Part shown: positions 47,829 through 57,749 of the stretch, piece by piece
How positions within the stretch are numbered: the stretch's first letter is position 1
How the letters are laid out: every line of letters starts with the position of its first letter
Assembly: GCF_011174775.1 (NCBI RefSeq)
Contig: NZ_JAANHS010000002.1
Coordinates: forward strand, 310,001-374,000
Direction: 5' to 3'
From: Rhodobacter calidifons
GTDB lineage: Bacteria; Pseudomonadota; Alphaproteobacteria; Rhodobacterales; Rhodobacteraceae
DNA length: 64,000 nucleotides
Position numbers and translations under genes: made by a program
Notes under the pieces: model-generated
Told to the model about the DNA's origin: nothing
Seen by the model: only the letters and a program-made list of their open reading frames with translations
The model's database searches: none

Positions 47829-49649
47829 ATGCATGCCGGTCCGAAGACGTCACGGCTCCGGGCTGCGCTGGGTTTCCTGGCGGGCATGCTGGTTGCGTCC
47901 GAGGCCATGGCGCTGGACCGTCTGGACATCGCGGTCCTGGGCGGGTCCGAGACGCTGACCCGGGCCGTGACCGAAGCCGCGATGGTCCGCTCGCTGCAAG
48001 TGCAGGGCCAGACCGATCCGCAGGACCTGCTGGCGGCGGCGCGGTCGGATTATGCCCATATCCTGGCGGCACTTTACGCCAGGGGGCATTACGCGGTCGA
48101 TATCCGCATCCTGATCGACGGGCGCGAGGCGGCGGCGATCCCGGCGCTGGAAGCCCCGCGGGCGATCTCGACCATCCGCATCCAGGTGGACCCGGGCCCG
48201 CCCTTCCGTTTCGGCCAGGCGCGAATCGCCCCCCTGGCGCCGGGCACCGAACTGCCCCAGGGTTTCCGACCCGGAGAGATTGCGGAAAGCGGCCAGGTGC
48301 AGACGGCGGTCGATGTCGCCATCTCGGCCTGGCGCGAGGCGGGCCATGCCAAGGCCTTCGTGGGCGCGGACAGGGTGCTTGCCGACCATGCCGCGCGGCG
48401 AATCGACGCCGATGTGGGCCTGACCCCCGGGCCGCGTCTGCGCTTCGGGCCGCTTGCCATCGTCGGCGAACAGCGCATGCGCGAAGCGCGCATCCGCAAG
48501 ATCGCCGGCCTGCCCGAAGGCGAAACCTTCAGCGAGACCGAACTTCGCCGGGCCGAGGCGCGGCTGCGGCGCACCGGCATCTTCTCCTCTGTCGCGCTGA
48601 CCGAGGACGACCGGATCACCGCGCCCGACCTTCTGGGCATCACGGCGAGCGTGGTCGAACAGAAGCCACGCCGCTATGCGCTTGGGGTGGAGGTTGCCAG
48701 CCTGGACGGCCTGTCCCTGTCGGCCTCGTGGCTGCACCGCAACCTTCTGGGCGGGGGCGAACGGCTGGGCGTCAAGGGCGAGATCACCAACATCGGCGCC
48801 AGTCTCAGCGGCATCGACTACCGGGCCGAGGTCACGCTGGACCGGCCCGCCACGCTGACCCCGGACACCACGGCGGGGCTGATCCTGACCTATGCGCATG
48901 AGGACGAGATCGACTATGCGCTGGATGCCTTCGGTCTGGGCCTGCGCTTCAGCCACGTCTTTTCCGAGGAACTGACGGCGCGGGTCGGGCTGACCTACGA
49001 CACGATGCGCGGGCGCGATCCCGGCGGGCGCTTCGACTTCCGCAACCTGTCCCTGCCCGTCGGCCTGACCTGGGACCGGCGCGATGAGCCCACCGACCCG
49101 ACGCGCGGCTTCTATCTGGACGCCACGGCCAAGCCCTTCCTGGGCTTCGGCACCACCGGGTCGGGCCTGCGGGCGACGCTGGACGGGCGCCTCTATCGCA
49201 GTCTGGGCGAACCGGGGCGCTTCGTCATCGCGGCGCGGGCGCAGGCGGGGGCGGTGCTTGGCCCGTCCCTGCTGGAGACGCCGCGCAGCGACCTGTTCTT
49301 CTCGGGCGGAGGCGGCACGGTGCGGGGCCAGCCCTACCGCTCGCTTGGTGTCGCCGTGTCGCGTGGTTTCGGGCCGCAGTTCCAGATCGGCGGCAAGTAT
49401 TTCCTGGCCGGGTCGGTGGAGCTGCGCGCCAGCGTGACCGACCGGATCGGCGTGGTGGGCTTCGTGGACTGGGGCAGCATCGGGATCGACGGGTTCGGCG
49501 GCGACTTTTCCAATGCCCATGCCGGGGCCGGGCTCGGGCTGCGCTATGACACCGGGCTTGGCCCGATCCGGCTGGACGTGGCCGCGCCGGTCAGCGGCAC
49601 GACCGGTGACGGCGTGCAGATCTACGTCGGCCTGGGGCAGGCTTTCTGA
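47829..49649 (+). CDS. tamA: Autotransporter assembly factor TamA (BamA/Omp85 family)
   Basis: The 606-residue outer-membrane protein has a signal sequence (AALGFLAGMLVASEAMA), three POTRA domains in the first half (YALYARGHYAVDIRILIDG region, HAKAFVGADRVLADHAARRI, RIRKIAGLPEGETFSETELR) and a C-terminal 16-strand barrel with the Omp85 motif VRGQPYRSLG and end strand VQIYVGLGQAF. It works with TamB, encoded next with a one-base overlap (TGATG), in inserting outer-membrane proteins or moving lipids. Confidence 0.92.
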   Translation: MHAGPKTSRLRAALGFLAGMLVASEAMALDRLDIAVLGGSETLTRAVTEAAMVRSLQVQGQTDPQDLLAAARSDYAHILAALYARGHYAVDIRILIDGREAAAIPALEAPRAISTIRIQVDPGPPFRFGQARIAPLAPGTELPQGFRPGEIAESGQVQTAVDVAISAWREAGHAKAFVGADRVLADHAARRIDADVGLTPGPRLRFGPLAIVGEQRMREARIRKIAGLPEGETFSETELRRAEARLRRTGIFSSVALTEDDRITAPDLLGITASVVEQKPRRYALGVEVASLDGLSLSASWLHRNLLGGGERLGVKGEITNIGASLSGIDYRAEVTLDRPATLTPDTTAGLILTYAHEDEIDYALDAFGLGLRFSHVFSEELTARVGLTYDTMRGRDPGGRFDFRNLSLPVGLTWDRRDEPTDPTRGFYLDATAKPFLGFGTTGSGLRATLDGRLYRSLGEPGRFVIAARAQAGAVLGPSLLETPRSDLFFSGGGGTVRGQPYRSLGVAVSRGFGPQFQIGGKYFLAGSVELRASVTDRIGVVGFVDWGSIGIDGFGGDFSNAHAGAGLGLRYDTGLGPIRLDVAAPVSGTTGDGVQIYVGLGQAF

Positions 49650-52600
49650 TGCGGCGCGCCCTCGTCATTGCTTTTGTCCTTTTCGGCCTGCCCGTCCAGG
49701 CGCAGGAGGACGACCGCGACTATCTGACGGCCTTTCTCGAGGACACGCTCTCGGGCGCCGGGCGCAAGGTCACGGTGACGGGCTTTGCCGGAGCCCTGTC
49801 CTCGCAGGCCACGATCGAGCAACTGACCATCGCCGACGACCAGGGCATCTGGATCACGCTGAACGGGGTGGTGCTGGACTGGTCGCGCTCGGCGCTTCTG
49901 TCCGGCGAGGTGGTGGTCAACGAATTGTCCGCCGATGAGATCATCGTCACCCGCGCGCCCGTGGCCACGCCCGAGGCGATGCCCGCGCCCGAGGCGGCGG
50001 GGTTCAGCCTGCCGGACCTGCCGGTCTCGATCGACATCGAGAAGGTCGCCGCCGACCGGATCGAACTTGGCCCCGACCTTCTGGGCCAGCCGGTGACCGG
50101 CACGCTGTCCGCGTCGCTGGAACTGTCCGGGGGCGAGGGGCAGGCGGTGCTGGACCTGATCCGCACCGGGGACGGCCCGGCCGGAGAGATCCGTCTGGAC
50201 GCGGCCTATTCCAATGCCACGCGCGCGCTGAAGCTGTCGCTTCGTGCCGAAGAGGCGGCAGGGGGGATCGCGGCCAGCCTGCTGGGCCTTCCCGGCAATC
50301 CTTCGGCCCGGTTGCAGATCGCGGGGGAGGGGCCGATCGACGATTTCGCCGCCGACATCGCGCTTGCCACGGATGGCGCCGACCGTCTGTCCGGCACGGT
50401 GACGCTGCGGGCCGAGGACGGCGGGCAGCGCTTTGGTGCCGACCTGGCCGGGGACCTGGCACCGATCCTTGCCCCCGAAATGGTGGATTTCTTCGGCAAC
50501 GAGATCGCCTTGAAGCTGGACGCCTGGCGCAGCGGCGGCGGGCGGGTGGTGCTGGACCGCCTGGATCTGTCCGCCCGGTCGCTGTCCCTGACCGGCGCGG
50601 GCGAGATCGCCGCCGACGGGGTGCCGGAGCGGCTGACGCTTTCGGGCCGGCTGGCCGCGCCGGACGGTGCGCCGGTGGTGCTGCCCCTGGCGGAGGACAC
50701 CCGGGTGACCCGCGCCGATTTCGCGCTGAACGCGACGCAGCGGGATGACGACAGCTGGTCCGGCAGCCTGTCGGTGCAGGGGCTGGACCGGCCCGACCTG
50801 AAGATCGCCGACCTTGCCGTCAAGGGCTCGGGCCGGATCGGACGCAGCGCGGCCGGGCGCAGTTTCGGCGGCACGCTGAACGGCACGGTGTCGGGCCTGG
50901 CCCCCGCCGATCCTGCCCTGGCCGAGGCCCTGGGGACGGCGCTGGCGGCATCGTTGCGGTTTCACAGCCAGGAGGGGTCCGGCGCATTGCGGCTGACCGA
51001 CATCCGGCTGGAAGGCGCGGGCCTGACCGGGACTGGGGCGCTGCGCATCGAGGGGCTGGAGCAGGCGCTGATGATGACGGGCCGGCTGGCGCTTGAAGTG
51101 GGCGACCTCGCCCGCTTTTCGCGGCTGGCGGGGCGCCCGCTGGGCGGGGCCGGGCGGCTGGAGCTGGCGGGCTCGGCCAGCAGGCTGTCGGGCGTGGTCG
51201 ATGGCGAGATCGGCTTTGACGGAACCGGGCTTTCCATCGGTCAGGCCGAGGTGGATCGGCTGCTCTCCGGCGCCTCGCGGCTGACCGCTTCGGTCCGGCG
51301 CGACGAGACGGGCACGGTCCTGCGCAGCCTCGATCTTGTGGCCGGAGGGTTGCAGGCCAGTGCCAGCGGCCGGCTGGCCTCGGCCGGATCGGATGTGAGC
51401 GGAACGGTCAGCCTGGCCGATCTGGCGGTGCTGGGGGCGGGCTATGGCGGCGCGGTCATGCTGGACGGGCGCTTCAGCGGCACGCCTGAGGCCGGGGCGA
51501 TCACGCTGAAGGGCGAGGGCCGCGCGCTGCGCATCGGCACGCCCGAGGCCGACCGGCTACTGGCCGGGCAAAGCACGCTGGACCTTGACCTCGGGCTGAA
51601 CAGCGGCGTGGTCCAGGTGCGTTCGGCCCGTTTGCAGAATCCGCAGCTGACGGCCAGCGCGACCGGAGAGATCAACGGCGACCTGCGCCGGATCACCCTT
51701 GACGCCCGGCTGGCCAACCTTGGCCTGATCGTGCCCGAAGTCTCGGGCCCGCTGACCGTGGCCGGGACGGCGGTGCAGGACGCGGCGGGCTACCGGCTGG
51801 ACCTGCGTGGCAACGGTCCGGGGCAGATCGCCGCCCGGGTCGAGGGCCGGGTGGCCAACGATTTCCGCACCGCCGACCTGGCGATCAACGGTTCGGGCGA
51901 GGCGGGGCTGGCGAACCTGTTCCTCTCGCCCCGGTCGGTCTCGGGCCGGGTCGGCTATGACCTGCGACTTGCCGGACCGCTTGCCATCGGCTCATTGTCC
52001 GGGCGGGTCACGCTGTCGGACGGCCGCATCGCCGACCCGGAGCTTGGCCTGGCGCTGCAACAGGTGCAGGCCATTGGCCAGCTGGCGGGCGGCACGGTTC
52101 AGCTGTCGGCGACCTCGGGCCTGTCCACCGGCGGGCGACTGCGGGTGGATGGGCCGGTCCGGCTGGACGGGCGGCAGGAGGCCGACCTGTCCATCGCCCT
52201 GGACAACCTGCGCCTTTACGACCCGGAGCTTTACGAGACGCGCGTCAGCGGTTCGCTTGCCCTGCGCGGGCCGCTGGCGGGCGGTGCGCTGCTGTCCGGC
52301 ACGCTGCAACTGGGGGAGACCGAGGTGCGGGTGCCGGCCTCGGGCTTCGGCTCGGCCGAGGCGCTGATGAACATCCGCCATGTCCGCGACACCGCGCCGG
52401 TGCGCGAGACCCGGCGCAAGGCCGGGCTTCTGGCCGCCATCGCCGCAGCCTCCCGCGATACCGTGCCGTCCCGGGCCATCGGCCTGGACCTGACGATCAA
52501 CGCCCCGGCCCGGGTCTTTGTCCGCGGCCGTGGCATCGACGCCGAACTGGGCGGCAGCCTGCGGCTGCTGGGCACAACGGCGGAGGTGCGGCCTGCGGGC

Positions 52601-53170
52601 GGGTTCAGCCTGATCCGCGGCCGGATCGACATCCTGGGGCGTCGCCTTGTGCTGACGCGGGCCGATCTGGTGATGGAGGGCAGCCTGGTTCCGCAGATCA
52701 GCATCGCGGCAGACAGCCAAAGCGAGGGGATCGTCAGCACGGTCACCGTGGAAGGCCCGGCCAACGACCCCGAGGTGCGCTTCACCTCTTCCCCCGACCT
52801 GCCGCAGGAAGAGGTGCTTGCGCGTCTTCTCTTCGGGCGGGGCCTCGACAACATCTCGGCCTTGCAGGCGGCCCAACTGGCCAATGCGGTTGCGGTCCTT
52901 GCAGGACGTAGCGGGGTCGGTCTGGTCGGCAACCTGCGCCGGACCTTCGGGCTGGACGATCTGGACGTGACCACGGCCGAGGACGGCTCGGCCGCGGTGC
53001 GGGCGGGAAAATACATTTCGGACAATGTCTATACCGAGGTCGAGGTCGATCAGGAGGGCAAGAGCCGGATCAACCTGAACCTCGACCTCCGGCGAGGGCT
53101 GACCGTCAAGGGCAGGCTGGGTGCCGACGGGGAAACCGGGATCGGCATCTATCTTCAGCGCGACTACTGA
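49649..53170 (+). CDS. tamB: Translocation and assembly module protein TamB
   Basis: The 1173-residue AsmA-like protein spans the periplasm as a long beta-groove from inner membrane to TamA. The N-terminus is a signal/anchor (MRRALVIAFVLFGLPVQAQE). Repeated beta-strand blocks follow, and the C-terminal DUF490 domain has SLVPQISIAADSQSEGIVST, DPEVRFTSSPDLPQEEVLAR, LLFGRGLDNIS and INLNLDLRRGLTVKGRLGAD. Length is normal for alphaproteobacterial TamB. It is coupled to tamA and ends opposite yjbF. Confidence 0.93.
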   Translation: MRRALVIAFVLFGLPVQAQEDDRDYLTAFLEDTLSGAGRKVTVTGFAGALSSQATIEQLTIADDQGIWITLNGVVLDWSRSALLSGEVVVNELSADEIIVTRAPVATPEAMPAPEAAGFSLPDLPVSIDIEKVAADRIELGPDLLGQPVTGTLSASLELSGGEGQAVLDLIRTGDGPAGEIRLDAAYSNATRALKLSLRAEEAAGGIAASLLGLPGNPSARLQIAGEGPIDDFAADIALATDGADRLSGTVTLRAEDGGQRFGADLAGDLAPILAPEMVDFFGNEIALKLDAWRSGGGRVVLDRLDLSARSLSLTGAGEIAADGVPERLTLSGRLAAPDGAPVVLPLAEDTRVTRADFALNATQRDDDSWSGSLSVQGLDRPDLKIADLAVKGSGRIGRSAAGRSFGGTLNGTVSGLAPADPALAEALGTALAASLRFHSQEGSGALRLTDIRLEGAGLTGTGALRIEGLEQALMMTGRLALEVGDLARFSRLAGRPLGGAGRLELAGSASRLSGVVDGEIGFDGTGLSIGQAEVDRLLSGASRLTASVRRDETGTVLRSLDLVAGGLQASASGRLASAGSDVSGTVSLADLAVLGAGYGGAVMLDGRFSGTPEAGAITLKGEGRALRIGTPEADRLLAGQSTLDLDLGLNSGVVQVRSARLQNPQLTASATGEINGDLRRITLDARLANLGLIVPEVSGPLTVAGTAVQDAAGYRLDLRGNGPGQIAARVEGRVANDFRTADLAINGSGEAGLANLFLSPRSVSGRVGYDLRLAGPLAIGSLSGRVTLSDGRIADPELGLALQQVQAIGQLAGGTVQLSATSGLSTGGRLRVDGPVRLDGRQEADLSIALDNLRLYDPELYETRVSGSLALRGPLAGGALLSGTLQLGETEVRVPASGFGSAEALMNIRHVRDTAPVRETRRKAGLLAAIAAASRDTVPSRAIGLDLTINAPARVFVRGRGIDAELGGSLRLLGTTAEVRPAGGFSLIRGRIDILGRRLVLTRADLVMEGSLVPQISIAADSQSEGIVSTVTVEGPANDPEVRFTSSPDLPQEEVLARLLFGRGLDNISALQAAQLANAVAVLAGRSGVGLVGNLRRTFGLDDLDVTTAEDGSAAVRAGKYISDNVYTEVEVDQEGKSRINLNLDLRRGLTVKGRLGADGETGIGIYLQRDY

Positions 53171-53259
53171 TCGGTGCGGCAGGCCGCGCCGTGGCCAGGC
53201 AGGATCAGCGCGCTTGTCCGGCCCCGCACCATACCGCCCGCACCCCGGCGCCCGAAGGA

Positions 53260-53276
53260 CCGGCCGCCCGGGCCGG
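53260..53276. terminator. Hairpin between convergent tamB and yjbF
   Basis: CCGGCC, a 5-base loop and GGCCGG form a short GC-only hairpin in the 114-bp gap between two converging genes. There is no T-run, so termination activity is uncertain. Confidence 0.35.
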
Positions 53277-53284
53277 GCAAGGGG

Positions 53285-53959
53285 TCAGTCGATCACCTTC
53301 TCGAAGTCCAGGTAGCCGACCGCATTGCTGGCCCATTGCCGGGATTTCCGGACGGTGCTGCCTTCGATCCAGTAGTCGTTGGTGACCTTCCCGTTCGAGC
53401 GGGTGCAGGTTTCGGTGACCCGTGTGACTGCATGCGACTTGCCCAGGATCTCGATCGTTTCACGTCCCGCAACCGCGGCGGTGCAATCGTAGGTCCGCCG
53501 GGTTCCGGCATCATCCGGCCCGAGGAAATAGTAGATGCGCTGATAGCTTGCCCCTCCCGTCAACTGGGCAAGCGACGGTGCCTCGGCCGACATCAGGTCG
53601 GCACCGAGGCCACGGGTCTGGATCAGCACGCCGTCGCGCAACGAGAAGTTCGCCTGCCTTTGCGCGGTCCAGGTGACGACATCGGCCTTGGTGTCGATGA
53701 TCGTCAGGAAGGCATCCTGCCCAAGCGCCGGCGCCTTCACCCTCAGGATCGGTTTTCCGTTGGCCTCGAGCTTCTCGCGGGGCGAAACCCTGGTGGCCTT
53801 CGCCGGTTTGGCGGTGGCTTTCCTTTCCTTGCTGACGGCGGATTTGGCCATCTGCCCGACGGCAGCGATCATCGGGCTTCCGCCGCCACCGTCGCTGCCG
53901 CAGGCGCCAAGCAGGGCCACCAGCGCAAGGGTGGCGATCGATCCTTTCGCGATGCTCAC
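53285..53959 (-). CDS. yjbF: YjbF-family outer-membrane lipoprotein
   Basis: The 224-residue protein has a lipoprotein signal with lipobox LGAC (ATLALVALLGACGSDGGGG, Cys20). The mature part resembles YjbF/GfcB proteins of exopolysaccharide or group 4 capsule clusters (AFLTIIDTKADVVTWTAQRQ, LIQTRGLGADLMSAE, TRRTYDCTAA, NDYWIEGSTVRKSRQW). The start overlaps the yjbH stop by 4 bases. The two are co-transcribed; yjbE and yjbG partners are absent. Confidence 0.85.
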   Translation of the reverse strand: MSIAKGSIATLALVALLGACGSDGGGGSPMIAAVGQMAKSAVSKERKATAKPAKATRVSPREKLEANGKPILRVKAPALGQDAFLTIIDTKADVVTWTAQRQANFSLRDGVLIQTRGLGADLMSAEAPSLAQLTGGASYQRIYYFLGPDDAGTRRTYDCTAAVAGRETIEILGKSHAVTRVTETCTRSNGKVTNDYWIEGSTVRKSRQWASNAVGYLDFEKVID

Positions 53960-56058
53960 CGCCAGACCCTTCCCCAGTCGGGATCGAGACCATCGGTGTG
54001 ATACTCCCGGATCGAGTCGTACAGCCGGCCGTCCACATCGACCCGCGCGCCGCCGTCGCCCCGGCCTGGCCGCAGGGTCATGCCGAAGCCCCGCCGGTTT
54101 TCGGTGCCAAGCGCCCAGTTGAACGGGATCGAGAACCGGATGCCCTTGTCGAAGCCGCTTTTGCCGAAGTCCGCCGCGCTGACATCGGTCACCGTGGCGA
54201 AGGCGCCGACTTTCCAGCCGTTCGCGAAAACACGATCAACCGAGATGGTCGCGCCGACATCCCCGGCCAGATACCTGCCGACATCCAGCTGGCCCAGGAA
54301 GCCATTGCCAAAGTCGTAGTAGGCCGAGACATAGCCGGTCACGACGTCATAGTCGTATTCGCCGAAGCCCAGGCCGCCATCCGTATCGCGCTGGCGGGTA
54401 TAGTTCAACTCGGCCCCCAGCGCGAGCTGGCTGTCCACCGGCTTCCACAGAATCTCGCCCGACACGCCGGCATGCATCCGCTCCAGATAGCCGATGGTCA
54501 GTCGCGAATAGAGGTCCGGCGCGGGGCGGGCGTACCAGGCGAAGGTCAGCCGCTCCAGCGCGGGATCGCCGAATTCGGTATAGCGCGAGCCGTCGGTGCG
54601 GACATGCGGCAAGGGCGAGGTCGAAGGGTCGCCGAGGCTCGTGTTGCTGGCAAGCTGCTTGTAGATCGACCCCGACAGCACGAAGCCCGGCGCGAAGGTG
54701 TAGTTGGCCGACAGGCGCAGGCCGATGTCGCCCTTTGCGGGTTCCGACAGGCGCAGCGCGGGCCCGAGGTTCCAGTTGAACTTGGGATAAAGCGCCTCGT
54801 CGCCGATCGCATGGGCCGGCACGGGCCCCGCATCCGTCACCGTGACCCGCTGGCGCAAGAGCGTGGCGTTGTCGGCCGTATATTCCAGCCTTTCCAGATC
54901 GCTGCGCCGGATGGTGATCTTCGAGGCGCCCATGCCGTTGACCACGGGCACGATTTCGAACACCTCGACCGAGGCGGGCATCACATGGCTGAGTGCGCGC
55001 GCGGTGCGGCCCACGGCCTGCGAACCCGCGTCGATCCGGTTGTTGCGGATGCGGACCTGAACGGTCGTCGCGGTATAGGCGATGTTCTCGACCGCAATCC
55101 CGTCGGCCGCCAGCCGCTTGGCCAGGTTCTGGCGCAGGATCGGGCCGGCATCCGGCTGCGTGACCCAGCCGCCGTCATAGGCATCCGGGTCGGCCGCCCG
55201 CGCGGGCCTTGCCTTGACGGGAGTCGGGGCGGCGCCCGGGATCCCGCCGGTCAGGCGGCTTTTCGGATCAAGGATCACATGGAAGCTCAGCCCGATCTCC
55301 GAGCCGTAAAGCGAATAGATCCCGAAGCGCAGGTTCGGGTTGCGCTGGTATTCGAAGCCGAAGTTGAACGGGCTGTCACGCTCGATCAGGCCGCGCACCT
55401 CGTCCTCGGTGACATAGGCGTCCGAGGAATATTCGCCCTTGAAGGTCCAGGTGTCGCTGATCCTGTATTCGACACCCGCGAAGGGCGCGGCCTCGCCCTG
55501 GAACCACTGGTCAGTGTTGGGCGTGCCGGTCGGGCTGACCGGCGGGCGGTCGCCGAAGAGCGTCCCGATGCCACCATAGCTGCCGAGCCGGCCCCAGCCG
55601 AGACCGGCCGTCACCTTCAGCCGGTCGCCGAAGTTCTTCGTGGCCGCCACATATTCCGAAGCGAACAGCCCCTGTCCGGTGAAATCCTGCAAGCCGATGG
55701 TCAGGGCCGGACGCCAGGTGCCTTCCTTCAGGATCTGGTAGCGCAGGTCGATGCTGCGGTCGGTCTCCTTCGGATCGCCCGGTATCACCGCGTCCCAGTC
55801 GCGCCAGGTCTGGAACCGGAACGAGGCGGACAGCCTTTCGCTGAACTGGAAGCTGAAGGTCGTGCGGGTGATCGGGCCTGCGACCGAGGTGCTGAAGGAA
55901 AAGGTCGCATCCTTCTGCGCTTCGCCCGAGGGCATGTCGATCAGCCCGGTCGCCCCGTTCAGGTTCAGCGTGCCGGTGCTTTCGGCATGGGCCGGCGCCA
56001 TGGACAGCGCGGTGCCGGCGGCAAGGAAGGCAAGCAGACGACGAGAAAGGAGGTACAT
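53956..56058 (-). CDS. yjbH: YjbH-domain outer-membrane protein
   Basis: The 700-residue protein has a signal peptide (MYLLSRRLLAFLAAGTALSM, cleavage after AHA) and a YjbH/GfcD-type domain throughout (TGTLNLNGATGLIDMPSGEA, FSFQFSERLSASFRFQTWRD, LTIGLQDFTGQGLFASEYVA, VTAGLGWGRLGS). Beta-barrel-like strands fill the C-terminal half (GFLGQLDVGRYLAGDVGATI, SVDRVFANGWKVGAFATVTD). ATG 56058 begins the signal peptide; TTG 56073 is an unlikely alternative. YjbH proteins are linked to exopolysaccharide secretion; the function is not well defined. Confidence 0.87.
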   Translation of the reverse strand: MYLLSRRLLAFLAAGTALSMAPAHAESTGTLNLNGATGLIDMPSGEAQKDATFSFSTSVAGPITRTTFSFQFSERLSASFRFQTWRDWDAVIPGDPKETDRSIDLRYQILKEGTWRPALTIGLQDFTGQGLFASEYVAATKNFGDRLKVTAGLGWGRLGSYGGIGTLFGDRPPVSPTGTPNTDQWFQGEAAPFAGVEYRISDTWTFKGEYSSDAYVTEDEVRGLIERDSPFNFGFEYQRNPNLRFGIYSLYGSEIGLSFHVILDPKSRLTGGIPGAAPTPVKARPARAADPDAYDGGWVTQPDAGPILRQNLAKRLAADGIAVENIAYTATTVQVRIRNNRIDAGSQAVGRTARALSHVMPASVEVFEIVPVVNGMGASKITIRRSDLERLEYTADNATLLRQRVTVTDAGPVPAHAIGDEALYPKFNWNLGPALRLSEPAKGDIGLRLSANYTFAPGFVLSGSIYKQLASNTSLGDPSTSPLPHVRTDGSRYTEFGDPALERLTFAWYARPAPDLYSRLTIGYLERMHAGVSGEILWKPVDSQLALGAELNYTRQRDTDGGLGFGEYDYDVVTGYVSAYYDFGNGFLGQLDVGRYLAGDVGATISVDRVFANGWKVGAFATVTDVSAADFGKSGFDKGIRFSIPFNWALGTENRRGFGMTLRPGRGDGGARVDVDGRLYDSIREYHTDGLDPDWGRVWR

Positions 56059-56185
56059 GGTGATCCGGCCCAAGCGTTCGGTCCAGTCTATGCGAAGATA
56101 AGCGGTTCAGGGCAAGGGCCTTTGCCGCCGATCCGGCACAATATCGGGGAGGCTTGCATTTCGGCCCGAACGGCGGCTCTTTGCC

Positions 56186-56632
56186 TCAGCCCCCGTCGCC
56201 TTCCAGGCTGATCCGAAGCTCGCGCAGGACCGACAGCAACGCGCGCATCTTTTCGGGTCCGATGGATCTTACCACTTCCGCGATCAGCGGCACGACGCTG
56301 GCCACCGCCCCGTCCCGCGCCGCGCGGCCCGCGGGGCTGATCGCCACGAATTTCTGCCGCGCATCCTCCCAGTCCGGGCGGATATGGACATGGCCGGCCC
56401 ATTCCAGCTTGGTCAGCGTGTTGGTCATCGCGCCGCGCGTCACATGGAACGACCGCGCCAGCTGCGCCGGCGTGCGTTCGTCGTTCACCCGCGCCAGATG
56501 GTTCAGCACGCTGAAATGCGACAGTTCCATGCCCTTGGGCAGCACCTTCGAGATCCGGTTCCGCGCCAGCTGGTCGGCCATGAACAGCTCGCCGAACAGC
56601 GCGACCGCAAGATCCTCGGCCTTCTCGGTCAT
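56186..56632 (-). CDS. MarR-family transcriptional regulator
   Basis: The 148-residue winged-helix protein has LSHFSVLNHLARVNDERTPA, then the recognition region QLARSFHVTRGAMTNTLTKL and the wing GHVHIRPDWEDARQKFVAIS. The ends form the dimerisation helices. It overlaps the nitrilase-family gene by 4 bases and is last in the comF-grxC-nit-marR run. Its target and ligand are unknown; autoregulation of the upstream run is possible but no operator was found. Confidence 0.9.
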   Translation of the reverse strand: MTEKAEDLAVALFGELFMADQLARNRISKVLPKGMELSHFSVLNHLARVNDERTPAQLARSFHVTRGAMTNTLTKLEWAGHVHIRPDWEDARQKFVAISPAGRAARDGAVASVVPLIAEVVRSIGPEKMRALLSVLRELRISLEGDGG

Positions 56633-57459
56633 GGCCCCTCGAAGCTCCGGTCATGCGACAGAGAGGGCACCCGGCTGCGCGCCCGATCCACCTCGGTCAG
56701 GTCCAGATCGACCAGCGTGACCCCCGGTTCGGTGCCTGCGTCGGCCAGCACCTCGCCCCAGGGCGCGATGGCCAGCGAATGGCCGTGCGTCCTCCGACCC
56801 TTGCCATTGGTTTCGGGATGAAACCCGGTTTGCGCCGGGGCCAGGATGAAGCATCCCGTTTCGATCGCGCGGGCGCGCAAGAGGGTCTCCCAATGCGCCG
56901 CGCCGGTGATGTGGTTGAAGGCCGCGGGCACCGTGATGATCTGCGCGCCGGCCTGCGCCAGCCGGCGATAGAGCGCCGGAAACCGCACGTCATAGCAGAC
57001 CGTCATCCCCACCCTGGCAAAGGGCGTGTCCGCGACCACCGCCCGCGCTCCGGGCCGATAGCCTTCGCTTTCCCGGTAGACCTCGGTCGCAGAGACGTTC
57101 ACGTCGAACATGTGGATCTTGTCATAGCGCGCCGCGATGCCGCCGTCCGGCGCGATCAGGAAGCTGCGGTTGGCAAAGCGCCCGTCGGCATCATGGGTCA
57201 GCAGGCCCAGCGACCCGATCAGCAGCCAGATGCCCGCCGCCTTCGCCTCGGCCCGCAGGGCGGCCAGCGTCGGGTCGTCCTCCTCATGCCGGAACACGTT
57301 GCGCTGATGTGCGCGGCTGGAGGACAACCCGTTCGTCAGCTCGGGCGTCAGGACAAACCCGGCCCCCTGCGCCACCGCATCGCGGACATGGCCCAGCGTG
57401 ACGGGCAGGTTCGCCGCCGGATCGTCGGAAACGGTCAGCTGAACCAGCGCGGCCCGCAT
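56629..57459 (-). CDS. Carbon-nitrogen hydrolase (Nit-type amidase)
   Basis: The 276-residue nitrilase-superfamily enzyme has the catalytic triad in FVLTPELTNGLSSSRAHQRN (Glu), YDKIHMFDVNVS (Lys) and GMTVCYDVRFPALYRRLAQA (Cys). The sequence fits the Nit1/Nit2-like group that includes deaminated-glutathione amidase, though omega-amidase is also possible. ATG 57459 overlaps the grxC stop (TGATG); a GTG at 57462 is an alternative. Glutaredoxin next door would be consistent with glutathione-related repair (inference). Confidence 0.88.
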   Translation of the reverse strand: MRAALVQLTVSDDPAANLPVTLGHVRDAVAQGAGFVLTPELTNGLSSSRAHQRNVFRHEEDDPTLAALRAEAKAAGIWLLIGSLGLLTHDADGRFANRSFLIAPDGGIAARYDKIHMFDVNVSATEVYRESEGYRPGARAVVADTPFARVGMTVCYDVRFPALYRRLAQAGAQIITVPAAFNHITGAAHWETLLRARAIETGCFILAPAQTGFHPETNGKGRRTHGHSLAIAPWGEVLADAGTEPGVTLVDLDLTEVDRARSRVPSLSHDRSFEGP

Positions 57460-57716
57460 CACGCTGCCAGAAGCGGATCAAGCTTGCCCGCATCCTCCAG
57501 CGCATAAAGGTCGTCGCAGCCGCCGACATGGGTGTCACCGACAAAGATCTGAGGCACGGTGCGCCGGCCCTTGGCGCGCTGGATCATCGCCTCTCGCAAG
57601 GCGGGGTCGCGGCTGACGTCGATCTCGGCAAAGGCGACGCCCTTCTTCTGCAACAGCCGCTTGGCGGCGTGGCAGTAGGGGCAGATGGGGGTGGTGTAGA
57701 TTTCGACGGGACGCAT
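57459..57716 (-). CDS. grxC: Glutaredoxin 3 (GrxC)
   Basis: The 85-residue dithiol glutaredoxin has the active site CPYC in MRPVEIYTTPICPYCHAAKR, the cis-proline in RRTVPQIFVGDTHVGGCDDL and the normal length. It reduces disulfides with glutathione. It is 33 bases after comF and coupled to the Nit-type amidase gene. Confidence 0.96.
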   Translation of the reverse strand: MRPVEIYTTPICPYCHAAKRLLQKKGVAFAEIDVSRDPALREAMIQRAKGRRTVPQIFVGDTHVGGCDDLYALEDAGKLDPLLAA

Positions 57717-57749
57717 CGGGGCACCTCTTTCGCGCCCGAATATAAGGAT

